Of a DNA stretch of 64,000 nucleotides, positions 17,436 through 25,526 are shown in pieces; the stretch's first letter is position 1, and each line of letters opens with the position of its first letter. A program made the position numbers and the translations under genes. The stretch is taken from NCBI GenBank assembly GCA_900470095.1, contig UBZM01000020.1, positions 62,001-126,000 of the forward strand, in the 5' to 3' direction. The DNA comes from Hyphomicrobiales bacterium. Lineage in GTDB: Bacteria; Pseudomonadota; Alphaproteobacteria; Rhizobiales; Beijerinckiaceae. The notes under the pieces were generated by a model. It was not told the DNA's origin and made no database searches. It worked only from the letters and a program-made list of their open reading frames with translations.

Positions 17436-18632
17436 TCAGGCGTCGTAGCCGCGCAGGCTGGTCAGGGCGGTCATCACGCCGCGCAGCTCTGCCAGACCGC
17501 GCAGGCGACCGACGGCTGGGTAGCCCGGGAAACTGCCCTTGCCGACATCGTCGAGCAGTTCATGACCGTGATCGGGCCGCATCGGGATGCGCCAATGGCG
17601 CCAGCCGGCGGCCTTGCGGCGCTGCTCCTCGGCCATAAGCACATCGACCAGTGCCACCATGTCGGTGTCGCCGCCGAGATGCTCAGCCTCCATGAAGGAA
17701 CCGTCCGGATCCTTGGCGACATTGCGCAGATGCGCGAACCAGATCCGGTCGGCGAAGCGCCGGGCGATTCTGGGTACGTCGTTCTTTGGGTTGGCCCCCA
17801 GCGAGCCCGAGCACAGCGTCAGGCCATTGGAGGGGCTGTCGACGGCACCGAGGATGAAGGCGATGTCGCTCTCCTCCGAGCAGATGCGCGGCAGGCCGAA
17901 GAGCGGGCGCGGCGGATCGTCAGGGTGGATGCACATGCGGATCCCGACCTCTTCCGCGGTCGGGATCACCGCCTCGAGAAACCGCTTCAGATTGGCGCGC
18001 AACCCGTCATGGCTCATCTCATGGTAGCGCGCGAGCATGCGCTTCAGGCCGGGCACGTCATAGCGGTCATAGGCGCCGGGCAGCCCGGCCATGATATTGG
18101 CGAGCAGGCGGGCACGATCGGCCTCGGTCGACCGTTCGAACCAGGCCTTGGCCCGGTCCATCACCTCGGCCGAATGGCCGTCGGCAGCGCCGGGACGCTC
18201 CAGCATGAAATGGTCGAAGGCGACATATTCATGCAGGTTGAAGCGCAGCGCCGTGCCGCCGCCGGGCAGGGGGCAGGCGAGTTCGGTGCGGGTCCAGTCG
18301 AGAACCGGCATGAAGTTGTAGCAGACCACCTCGATGCCGCAGGCGGCGAGATTGCGCAGCGACTGGCGATAATTGACGAAGATCGCCTCGAGATCGCCTT
18401 CGCCGATCTTGACGCTTTCATGAATCGGCAGGCTCTCGACCACGGACCAGCGCAGGCCGAGGCTCTTATCCTTCTCGATGATCGCCTTGCGCGCCTCGAT
18501 CTCCTCGACGCTCCAGACGACGCCATAGGGAATCTGATGCAGCGCGTTGACGATGCCTTGCGCGCCCGCCTGCCGTGCCTGGGCGAGCGTCACCACATCG
18601 TCCGGCCCGAACCAGCGCCAGGTTTGTTCCAT
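17436..18632 (-). CDS. uxuA: Mannonate dehydratase
   Basis: Dehydrates D-mannonate to 2-keto-3-deoxygluconate in hexuronate breakdown. It is 398 aa from ATG 18632 (AAGGAA upstream), a normal length; a longer open frame to 18758 has no family character. Landmarks: TWRWFGPDDVV at the N-terminus, VVESLPIHESVKIG near 68, YNFMPVLDWTRTEL near 110, CIHPDDPPRPLFGLPRI near 230 (metal site His/Asp), SLGANPKND near 277 and MRPDHGHELLDD near 348 (metal site). A GntR/FCD regulator follows 61 bp upstream on the same strand and is probably its local regulator. Confidence 0.95.
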   Translation of the reverse strand: MEQTWRWFGPDDVVTLAQARQAGAQGIVNALHQIPYGVVWSVEEIEARKAIIEKDKSLGLRWSVVESLPIHESVKIGEGDLEAIFVNYRQSLRNLAACGIEVVCYNFMPVLDWTRTELACPLPGGGTALRFNLHEYVAFDHFMLERPGAADGHSAEVMDRAKAWFERSTEADRARLLANIMAGLPGAYDRYDVPGLKRMLARYHEMSHDGLRANLKRFLEAVIPTAEEVGIRMCIHPDDPPRPLFGLPRICSEESDIAFILGAVDSPSNGLTLCSGSLGANPKNDVPRIARRFADRIWFAHLRNVAKDPDGSFMEAEHLGGDTDMVALVDVLMAEEQRRKAAGWRHWRIPMRPDHGHELLDDVGKGSFPGYPAVGRLRGLAELRGVMTALTSLRGYDA

Positions 18633-18693
18633 CGTCGCGTTCCTTCTTAAGTCGTTTCTTGTTGGTGATGCAGAGAATGCGGCCGCCTCAGAC

Positions 18694-19386
18694 CTAGCGG
18701 ATCGGCGTGTTCGCGACGAAGGCGTCGACGTGTTTGTGTGCGATCGCCTCGATGGCATCGAACACTGTGCGCAGATGCGCCCGCATCGCCTTCTCGGCGC
18801 CGATCTCGTCGCCGGCGCTGACTTTTGCGGCGATCTCGCGATGCTGGTCCATGATCATGCCGGGCCAGGACGCAGCTTCGAGCGACAGGCAGCGCACACG
18901 GTCCAGCTGCGCCTTGACGCCTTCGATCAGCCCCCAGACCGAGGGGTGGCCTGAGAGCCGCGAAAGCTCGGCATGGAAGGCCTCGTCGGCACGGAAGAAG
19001 TTGACGCGATCGCCCACTGCGAGCGCCTGTTCCTGCTGTGCGATCAGCCGTTCCAGCGCGGCGCGCCCGGCATCGTCGATCCGCTGCGCGGCCAGCGTGA
19101 CAGTGCGGCATTCCAGGGTTTCGCGCACGAATTGGCTGTCATAGACTGCCGCCAGATCGATCGGCGCGACGAAGGTACCGACCTGCGGCACGACCACCAG
19201 GAAACCTTCGTCGACCAGTCGCTTGAAGGCCTCGCGCACGGGCGTGCGGCTGACCCCGAACTGGACGGCCATCCGCGCTTCCGACATCGCCTCGCCCGGC
19301 AGGAGCACCGCGTTGAGGATGTCGTCCCGCAAGGCGCGGTGAATCTGGTCTGTGCTTTGTCGTGCCGCTGCGCTGCCCATTGCCAA
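18694..19386 (-). CDS. GntR-family transcriptional regulator, FCD (FadR-like) subfamily
   Basis: DNA-binding repressor/activator of 230 aa. The N-terminal winged helix shows FGVSRTPVREAFKRLVDEGF at about residues 43-62. The C-terminal all-helical FCD ligand domain carries FHAELSRLSGH near 137 and DQHREIAAKVSAGD near 182 with metal-binding His. The ATG at 19386 or 19380 may be used. A perfect 12-bp palindrome lies 12 bp upstream, between this gene and the divergent ABC importer operon. The effector could be a sugar acid such as mannonate, by analogy with UxuR, but that is inference. Confidence 0.93.
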   Translation of the reverse strand: MAMGSAAARQSTDQIHRALRDDILNAVLLPGEAMSEARMAVQFGVSRTPVREAFKRLVDEGFLVVVPQVGTFVAPIDLAAVYDSQFVRETLECRTVTLAAQRIDDAGRAALERLIAQQEQALAVGDRVNFFRADEAFHAELSRLSGHPSVWGLIEGVKAQLDRVRCLSLEAASWPGMIMDQHREIAAKVSAGDEIGAEKAMRAHLRTVFDAIEAIAHKHVDAFVANTPIR

Positions 19387-19397
19387 GCTCTAGTCCA

Positions 19398-19409
19398 CTA
19401 GTATACTAG
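19398..19409. promoter_or_regulatory. Perfect palindrome CTAGTATACTAG, probable GntR operator
   Basis: A 12-bp perfect inverted repeat immediately upstream of the FCD regulator start (19386) and 106 bp upstream of the divergent ABC binding-protein gene (19515). A third CTAG lies at 19389-19392 just outside, so the site is part of a CTAG-rich cluster. CTAG is scarce in most proteobacterial DNA, so the cluster stands out. Placement between the two transcription units suits an autoregulated operator. Confidence 0.65.
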
Positions 19410-19514
19410 GATACCGGGCAATCCGAGGCGACGTCAATGTGAACTTCGCCGAGGCTGATGCCGAAAGGTGTCTAAGAATCCAAAAGCGGTAAATCCGTAC
19501 CGAAGGGAGAAGTC

Positions 19515-20708
19515 ATGGTCCAGGACAGCATCAATCGGCGCATATTTCTGGGTGGTGTCGCGGGTCTCGCGGGTGCCGCGGCCTATGCGCCGGGCGCCTT
19601 CGCGCAGCAGCTCAAGTTGCCGACCTCACCGGTCGCGCTTTCCGTCGTCGATGTCGCCGGCAATCTGGCGCTGACGCAGAAGGCGATCGAGAATTATCGC
19701 AAGGCCAAGCCGAATTTGGTCTCGCGCATCACCTTCACCAAGGCGCCCGCGCCGGAACTTCCGGGTAAGCTGAAGGCGCAGCAGGAAGCAAACCGCGTCG
19801 ATATCGACATGGTGCTGACCGGCACCGATGCGCTTTCCGCCGGTGTCGACCAGAAGCTCTGGACGCCGCTGCTGCCGCAGCTCGCAGGCTCGCTGCCGAA
19901 GCTCGACGAGATCTATCTCGAAGGCGCCGCCAAGATGCAGGGCCTCGCGAGCGGGCAGGGCGTCGTCGTGACCTATTATCCGTCCGGCCCACTGCTCGAA
20001 TACATGCCCGACAAGGTCAAGAAGGTGCCGACAACGGCCGAGGAGCTGCTCGCCTATACCCGCGAGAACAAGAACCGCTTCTTCTACGCGCGCCCGGCCA
20101 ATTCCGGTCCCGGCCGGACCTGGATCATGGGCCTGCCCTATATCCTCGGGGATTCGAACCCCAAGGATCCGGTGAAGGGCTGGGACAAGACCTGGGCCTA
20201 TCTCAAGGCGTTGGGCGAGAATATCGAGTACTACCCGGCCGGCACCGGTGCGGTGATGAAGGAACTCGGCGAGGGTTCCCGCGACATGACCGTCACGACC
20301 ACGGGCTGGGACATCAACCCGCGCGTGCTCGGCGTCGTGCCGAAGGAGGCCAAGATCGGCGCGCTCAAGGGTTTCCATTGGGTCACCGACGCGCACTACA
20401 TGTGCATCCCGAAGGGCGTCTCGGACGAGAAGCTCGCGGTGCTGCTCGACCTGATGAGCTTCCTGCTCACCAAGGAGCAGCAGGCCTACACCTATGATGA
20501 AGGCTATTTCTATCCCGGTCCGGCCGTGAAGGGTGTGACGCTCGACATGGCGCCCGCCGAGAGCCAGGCGGCGATCAAGGAATTCGGCCGCCCCGAATAT
20601 GAGAAGCTCATCGCCGAGGCGCCGCTCGAGACGCCGCTCGACCCGGACCAGATGGTGATTGCCTTCCGTCGCTGGGACGAGGAAGTCGCCGGCGCCAAGC
20701 GCAAGTGA
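19515..20708 (+). CDS. ABC transporter substrate-binding protein, Tat-exported
   Basis: Periplasmic binding protein of 397 aa, the first gene of a complete importer operon. The N-terminus INRRIFLGGVAGLAGAAAY has a twin-arginine signal with cleavage near AFAQ. The mature protein belongs to extracellular solute-binding family 1 (spermidine/putrescine or phosphonate-type clusters): DIDMVLTGTDAL near 97, WTPLLPQLAGSLPKL near 115 and WVTDAHYMCIPKGVSDE near 288. Ligand unknown. The ribosome site AGGGAGAAG is strong. A stable hairpin separates it from the ATPase gene, as expected where the binding protein is made in excess. Confidence 0.93.
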   Translation: MVQDSINRRIFLGGVAGLAGAAAYAPGAFAQQLKLPTSPVALSVVDVAGNLALTQKAIENYRKAKPNLVSRITFTKAPAPELPGKLKAQQEANRVDIDMVLTGTDALSAGVDQKLWTPLLPQLAGSLPKLDEIYLEGAAKMQGLASGQGVVVTYYPSGPLLEYMPDKVKKVPTTAEELLAYTRENKNRFFYARPANSGPGRTWIMGLPYILGDSNPKDPVKGWDKTWAYLKALGENIEYYPAGTGAVMKELGEGSRDMTVTTTGWDINPRVLGVVPKEAKIGALKGFHWVTDAHYMCIPKGVSDEKLAVLLDLMSFLLTKEQQAYTYDEGYFYPGPAVKGVTLDMAPAESQAAIKEFGRPEYEKLIAEAPLETPLDPDQMVIAFRRWDEEVAGAKRK

Positions 20709-20727
20709 ACGAAACCCGCTAACGACA

Positions 20728-20751
20728 GCGAGCCGGTTCCTGCCGGCTCGC
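20728..20751 (+). terminator. Intercistronic hairpin after the ABC binding-protein gene
   Basis: Perfect 9-bp stem GCGAGCCGG / CCGGCTCGC with a 6-nt loop, 19 bp after the binding-protein stop and 57 bp before the ATPase start. No T-run follows, so it probably protects the upstream mRNA end or attenuates rather than fully terminates. Confidence 0.6.
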
Positions 20752-20808
20752 TTCGCCGTCACATTTCCTGACAGAACCCATCAGCCGCTTTCCAAAGACG
20801 TGACCTAA

Positions 20809-21882
20809 ATGACGATTCACGCTGCGAACTTCCGCGAGCTGCGGCTCGACAATCTGAGCCGCGACTTCGGCACTCACAACGCCGTCAAGGACGTGTCGCT
20901 GACGATCAAGAAGGGCGAGTTCATCGCGCTTCTCGGTCCGTCGGGCTGCGGCAAGTCGACGACGCTGAACCTGATCGCGGGCCTGCTGCCAGCGACGGGC
21001 GGCGGCATCTGGCTCGACGATCGGCGCATCGACCCGCTGCGGCCCGAGGAGCGCGGCTTCGGCATGGTGTTCCAGAATTACGCCCTCTTCCCGCATATGA
21101 GCGTGAAGCGGAATATCGGCTTCGGTCTGAAGATGCGCGGCGTCCAGAAATCCGAGATCGAGCGGCGCGTCGGCGAGGCCGCAGCGCTGGTCCGGTTGCA
21201 GGGGCAGACCGAGAAACTGCCTGGCCAGCTTTCCGGCGGGCAGCAGCAGCGTGTCGCCATCGCCCGGGCCATCGTCGTCGAGCCGCCGCTCGTGCTGATG
21301 GACGAGCCCCTCTCGAACCTTGACGCCAAGCTGCGTCTCGAGATGCGCGCCGAGATCCGCCGCATCCACAATACGCTGGGCGCAACCACGATCTACGTCA
21401 CGCATGATCAGGAAGAGGCCTTGTCGCTGGCCGACCGCATTGTCGTGATGCGTGACGGCCAGGTCCGTCAGGTCGGCGGGCCGGAAGACCTGTTCTCCCG
21501 CCCCGACCATCTCGATGTCGCCGAGTTCATGGGCTTCCGCAACAAGGTCGCTGGCCGCGTCGCCTCCGTCGAGGGCGAGCATGCGACCGTCACCGTCGGC
21601 GATGCCAAGGTCGTCGGGCGGGTGCGCGGCACGGTGGCCCCTGGTGGGCAGGCCTGGCTTGCGATCCGGCCGGAGGACCTTCACCCCGCAGCTGCGGGAG
21701 GCGCGGGCCTCAAGGCGTCGGTCGTCTCGACCGAGTTCCGTGGCCGCGAATTCGTCGGCTTCTCCCGCATGGCGGATGGAACCGATCTCTCCTTCCTGGC
21801 ACATGACCGCATCGCGCCGGGTGGCGAGGTCACGCTGGCTGCAGATCCCGATCGCGTCCTGGTTTTCGGGGGGGCGGCGTGA
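20809..21882 (+). CDS. ABC transporter ATP-binding protein (PotA/UgpC-like)
   Basis: Cytoplasmic ATPase of the importer, 357 aa. Walker A GPSGCGKST at about residues 43-51, Q-loop VFQNYALFPHM near 88, signature LSGGQQQR near 143, Walker B LVLMDEPLSNLDAK near 163 and H-loop VTHDQEEA near 200. The C-terminal about 120 residues form the TOBE-type regulatory domain found in sugar and polyamine importers. Its last 4 bp overlap the GTG start of the first permease. Confidence 0.95.
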   Translation: MTIHAANFRELRLDNLSRDFGTHNAVKDVSLTIKKGEFIALLGPSGCGKSTTLNLIAGLLPATGGGIWLDDRRIDPLRPEERGFGMVFQNYALFPHMSVKRNIGFGLKMRGVQKSEIERRVGEAAALVRLQGQTEKLPGQLSGGQQQRVAIARAIVVEPPLVLMDEPLSNLDAKLRLEMRAEIRRIHNTLGATTIYVTHDQEEALSLADRIVVMRDGQVRQVGGPEDLFSRPDHLDVAEFMGFRNKVAGRVASVEGEHATVTVGDAKVVGRVRGTVAPGGQAWLAIRPEDLHPAAAGGAGLKASVVSTEFRGREFVGFSRMADGTDLSFLAHDRIAPGGEVTLAADPDRVLVFGGAA

Positions 21883-22766
21883 GCGCGACCACATCCATTC
21901 CCCTCAGCCAGAGGCTCGCCGCACGCGGCATCGATTCTCTGACCCTGCTGGTTCTGCCAGCGGTGTTCTTCCTCCTGGCGCTGTTCATCTACCCGTTCCT
22001 CTATGGGCTCGTGCTCTCCTTCACGCCCAAGACCGGGCCGATGCTGGCGAACTACACGCGCTTCTTCTCGGATTCCTTCCTGTACGGCACGATCGCGACG
22101 ACGCTCTGGCTGGCACTGCCGGTCACGATCGTGACGCTTCTGCTGGCGATCCCGATCGCCTTCCGGGTCCGGATGATGAAGCATCAGCGCTTGCTGACCA
22201 CGATCCTCGTGATTCCGATCACGCTCGGGACGGTTCTCGTCGCGCAGGGCCTGTTGAATTATCTTGGCCCCCAGGGCTGGTTCAACCGCACCCTGCTCAC
22301 GCTTGGGCTGATCTCGACTCCGGTGAAGCTCCTGCATAATTACTGGGGCGTCTGCATTTCTCTCGTCATTACCGGCTTCCCCTTCACCTTCCTGCTGACC
22401 CTGTCCTACCTCTCTGGCGTCGATCCGGCGCTCGAGCAGGCGGGCGCGACGCTGGGCGCCGGGCCGTGGGAACGGTTCAAGCACATCCTGCTGCCGCTCC
22501 TGCTGCCGGGTCTGGCGATCACCTTCTGCCTCAGCTTCGTGCAGGCCTTTTCGGTCTTTCCCTCGGCGGTCTTGCTGGGCGCGCCGGCAGGGCCGACGCG
22601 CGTCATCTCGATCGCGGCCTATCAGGCTGCCTTCGAGGAGTATGATTATTCGATGGCATCCGCTGTCGCGATGATCATGGGTGTGGTGCAGCTCAGCATC
22701 GTCGTCGTCGTGCTGGCCGCGCGCGGCATGCTCTACCGTGGCCCCGCCGGCGGCGGGAAGGGCTGA
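21879..22766 (+). CDS. ABC transporter permease 1
   Basis: Inner-membrane permease of 295 aa with six predicted helices. It is of the PotB type, with a long helix near residues 22-47 and the EAA-like ATPase-contact loop ALEQAGATLGAGPWERFKHILLP near 186-208. It starts with GTG overlapping the ATPase stop. Its partner permease begins 4 bp after its stop, so the two are translationally linked. Confidence 0.92.
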   Translation: MSATTSIPLSQRLAARGIDSLTLLVLPAVFFLLALFIYPFLYGLVLSFTPKTGPMLANYTRFFSDSFLYGTIATTLWLALPVTIVTLLLAIPIAFRVRMMKHQRLLTTILVIPITLGTVLVAQGLLNYLGPQGWFNRTLLTLGLISTPVKLLHNYWGVCISLVITGFPFTFLLTLSYLSGVDPALEQAGATLGAGPWERFKHILLPLLLPGLAITFCLSFVQAFSVFPSAVLLGAPAGPTRVISIAAYQAAFEEYDYSMASAVAMIMGVVQLSIVVVVLAARGMLYRGPAGGGKG

Positions 22767-22770
22767 GATC

Positions 22771-23601
22771 ATGGTCAAGGATACCCGCCTCTCCAGCAAG
22801 CTCTGGGCTGCCGCCAACTGGACGCTCATCGGCTTCTTCATCCTCAACCTCGGCGCGATGATCGCGACGGTGGTGACGAGTTCCTTCGCGACCCGCTGGC
22901 TTGGCACATGGCTGCCAGCCGGCTGGACCACGCGCTGGTATTCGGCCGCCTGGAGCGAATTCCAGCTCTCCGATGTGCTGAGCGTCACCTTCCAGATCGT
23001 CTTCTTGGTCGTGTTTCTTTCGGGCCTGCTCGGCGTGCCGGCCGCCTATGCGCTGGCGCGGCGGGATTTCCCGGGCAAGAAGCTCGTCATGCTGCTGTTC
23101 CTTCTGCCCCTGCTGGTGCCGCCGATCACGTTCGGCATCCCGCTCGCGACGGTGCTCTACAAACTCGGTCTTGCCGGCGGCATGTCGGGTGTCGTGCTCG
23201 CCAATCTGGTGCCGACGGTTCCCTTCGTCATCCTGGTGATGATCCCGTTTATCGAGCAGATCGACACCAAGATCGAGGCGGCCGCCCGGGTCTTCGGGGC
23301 GAACACCTTCAAGCTCTTCATTCACGTCCTGCTGCCCCTGCTGATGCCGGGCATTCTGGCCGCGTTGCTGCTGGTGCTGGTCAGGACGATCGCGATGTTC
23401 GAGCTGACCTTCCTGACCGCTGGTCCGACCAGTCAGACGCTCGTCGTCGCACTCTATTATGCGGTCTTCGCCGCAGGCGTGCGTGCCGTGCAGTCGATCG
23501 ATGCCATGGCGGTGATCTACATGATCACGACGCTGATCTGGCTGGTGATCGCACTGCGCTTCGTCAACCCGACGCAGATCGTCGCCCGGGCCAAGAAGTA
23601 G
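22771..23601 (+). CDS. ABC transporter permease 2
   Basis: Second inner-membrane permease, 276 aa, PotC-like. Six helices, with the coupling loop IEAAARVFGANTFKLFIHVLLP near residues 168-189. The ATG at 22771 is chosen because an earlier frame extension runs inside permease 1. It is followed after 18 bp by a strong UUCG hairpin, which closes the operon. Confidence 0.92.
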   Translation: MVKDTRLSSKLWAAANWTLIGFFILNLGAMIATVVTSSFATRWLGTWLPAGWTTRWYSAAWSEFQLSDVLSVTFQIVFLVVFLSGLLGVPAAYALARRDFPGKKLVMLLFLLPLLVPPITFGIPLATVLYKLGLAGGMSGVVLANLVPTVPFVILVMIPFIEQIDTKIEAAARVFGANTFKLFIHVLLPLLMPGILAALLLVLVRTIAMFELTFLTAGPTSQTLVVALYYAVFAAGVRAVQSIDAMAVIYMITTLIWLVIALRFVNPTQIVARAKK

Positions 23602-23619
23602 GACGCCAACACTGAAAAC

Positions 23620-23641
23620 CCGGCCGCCTTCGGGCGGCCGG
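23620..23641 (+). terminator. Terminator hairpin of the ABC importer operon
   Basis: Perfect 9-bp GC stem CCGGCCGCC / GGCGGCCGG closed by a stable TTCG tetraloop, 18 bp after permease 2. No T-run follows, so it may need Rho or act mainly as an mRNA end stabiliser. Confidence 0.75.
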
Positions 23642-23673
23642 CCCCTGCGACGTATGGGCATGGCGACATCCAC

Positions 23674-23685
23674 CATACCGGTATG
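23674..23685. promoter_or_regulatory. Perfect palindrome CATACCGGTATG, probable operator of the downstream GntR gene
   Basis: A 12-bp perfect inverted repeat 16 bp upstream of the second FCD regulator start (23702). The T-A-C-x-x-G-T-A core fits FadR-subfamily operators. It differs from the palindrome at 19398, so the two regulators probably recognise different sites. Confidence 0.6.
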
Positions 23686-23701
23686 CTAGATAGACCAACG
23701 G

Positions 23702-24451
23702 ATGGGGGATGAGCGGGACGCTCTGCCCATGACGATGGAACCCAGCCTCCGCCTTAAGGATCCGATCGCTCCGCAATTGGTTTCGTCCTTGCGGCAGGCG
23801 ATTATCGCCACGCAGCTCAGGCCCGGCGAGGCGCTCTCCGAAAAGGATATCGCCGGCCGCTTCGGCGTCAGCCGCCAGCCGGTTCGCGAGGCCTTCATCA
23901 AACTCTCCGAAGCCGGTCTCGTGCAGGTCCTGCCGAGCCGCGGCACCTATGTGATGAAAGTTTCGATGCGGGCGATCGCCAATGCCCGCTTCGTGCGGGA
24001 GGCGGTGGAATGCGCGATTGCGCGTGCAGCCAGCGCCTTGATCACCAAGGACGACGTGATGCGGCTGCGTTGGCTGATCGAGCGTCAGCGCGAGGCGTCT
24101 GCCCTTTCCGATCGCGCTGCCTTTGCCGTGCTCGACGAGAATTTCCACCAGACCCTCGCCGAGATCGTCGATTGCGACTACGCCGCCCGCATCGTCGAAG
24201 GTGCTCGCGCCCAGACTGACCGCGTCCGCTACCTGTCGCTTCCCGGCGCCTCGCCGGTTCCGTTGCTCGTTGCGCAGCACGCTGCGATCCTCGACGCCAT
24301 CGAGGCTGGAGACGCCGACGGAGCCGAATGCGAGATGCGCAGGCACTTGCGCGAGATCCTCAACGCCTTGCCCCGGATCGCGCAGAATTATCCGGAGCTG
24401 TTCGAGGACGAAGTCATGCCGGCACATACGCAGGTGCTGCACAGGCCCTGA
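23702..24451 (+). CDS. GntR-family transcriptional regulator, FCD subfamily (second)
   Basis: DNA-binding regulator of 249 aa. Winged helix with FGVSRQPVREAFIKLSEAGLV at about residues 54-74 and an FCD domain with DENFHQTLAEIVDC near 143 and VAQHAAILDAIEAGD near 190. An in-frame ATG at 23729 is an alternative start. It lies directly after the ABC importer operon, with its own palindrome upstream. It may regulate the importer, or sugar-acid genes elsewhere. Confidence 0.92.
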   Translation: MGDERDALPMTMEPSLRLKDPIAPQLVSSLRQAIIATQLRPGEALSEKDIAGRFGVSRQPVREAFIKLSEAGLVQVLPSRGTYVMKVSMRAIANARFVREAVECAIARAASALITKDDVMRLRWLIERQREASALSDRAAFAVLDENFHQTLAEIVDCDYAARIVEGARAQTDRVRYLSLPGASPVPLLVAQHAAILDAIEAGDADGAECEMRRHLREILNALPRIAQNYPELFEDEVMPAHTQVLHRP

Positions 24452-24525
24452 TCGGTGCGCTCGGGGCGCGGGAAACGCCCGAGACTCGCGCCGATCGATC
24501 CAGCAACGAGATGGGGGATCGTCCA

Positions 24526-25416
24526 ATGGTGCGCAGCCAGACCACCCGAAATATGGCGCGGCCAGTGCAGGCTGATCCCGAGGCATTGCTGTCGGAGAAA
24601 GTGACCCTGACCAGGGAGCGGGAAACGCTGCTCATCACCCTCTACGCCAAGGGGGAAGAAAGCCGCCTGCGAGATTCCCTGCTGCATGATCGCTTCGCCG
24701 CGAGCGCGGTCCGCCGGATCGATTATGACTTCCGGAAACTGGGCGTCAGCCGGGACGACATGATCGCCCTGGCGATGCGGGCGCATATTTTCGACGGCTG
24801 GACCAGCGATTTCATCATGCGGCACCCCGATGCGACGGTGCTGCATCTCGGCTGCGGCCTCGACAGCCGGGTCTTCCGGATCGATCCGCCCACGGGCGTT
24901 CGCTGGTTCGATCTGGACTATCCGGAGGTCGTCGCTCTGCGCCGGCGTCTCTATCCGGAAAGACACGGTTACACCCTGATCGGCTCCCCGGTGACGGAGC
25001 CGGGCTGGCTCGACGGCGTGCCTTCGGGCCGGCCGACGATGATCGTCGCAGAAGGGCTGCTCATGTATCTCCGGCCTGATGCCGTGCCACGGCTGATCAA
25101 GCGGCTGGTTGCGCATTTCGGGCATGGCGAACTGGCTTTCGACGCGTTCAGCCCGCTCGGACTTTGGCTTGTCAGCCATCATCGCTCGGTCCGGGCGACG
25201 GGCGCAAAGTTGCTGTGGAGCATCGACGAGCCCCAAGAGCTTGAAGACCGTATTCCCGGGTTGAAACTCAGAAATGATCTGACCGCCTATGATCCACGCG
25301 GCTATGATCCCGCCCAGATCGCCCGGATGTCCTGGCCCGCCCGCCTGACGGTCCTTTTCCTCTCCGCATGTCCGCCGCTCGGACGCATGGGCCGGCTGCT
25401 GCGCTACCAGTTCTGA
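24526..25416 (+). CDS. Class I SAM-dependent methyltransferase, leucine carboxyl methyltransferase/TcmP-like
   Basis: Predicted cytoplasmic methyltransferase, about 296 aa. The SAM site is VLHLGCGLDSRVFRID near residue 103, followed by WFDLDYPEVVALRRRL near 124. Both are typical of the LCM/PPM1 fold used by TcmP-like O-methyltransferases in bacteria. MIVAEGLLMYL near 172 is the post-motif strand. I chose ATG 24526 for its GGGGGAT site at good spacing; ATG 24511 is in frame. Substrate unknown. It stands 74 bp after the GntR gene, with no obvious partner. Confidence 0.85.
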   Translation: MVRSQTTRNMARPVQADPEALLSEKVTLTRERETLLITLYAKGEESRLRDSLLHDRFAASAVRRIDYDFRKLGVSRDDMIALAMRAHIFDGWTSDFIMRHPDATVLHLGCGLDSRVFRIDPPTGVRWFDLDYPEVVALRRRLYPERHGYTLIGSPVTEPGWLDGVPSGRPTMIVAEGLLMYLRPDAVPRLIKRLVAHFGHGELAFDAFSPLGLWLVSHHRSVRATGAKLLWSIDEPQELEDRIPGLKLRNDLTAYDPRGYDPAQIARMSWPARLTVLFLSACPPLGRMGRLLRYQF

Positions 25417-25526
25417 GCGCGGCAGATCGCCGGGCTGAATCCCATGCGCAAAACCGGTCGAAAATCGCCTGGTTTCGCGTATAAGGACGCGCGAAGCTCA
25501 ACACGCGCCGCCCATGTCCGGATAAA

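Noticed and set aside
17430-17441. Palindrome GCCTGATCAGGC at the phnM-uxuA junction
   Set aside because: No loop, overlaps the uxuA stop and lacks a T-run; too short to call a terminator, and convergent position does not suit an operator.
17562-18650. 362-codon plus-strand frame opposite uxuA
   Set aside because: Shadow; mannonate dehydratase motifs are on the minus strand.
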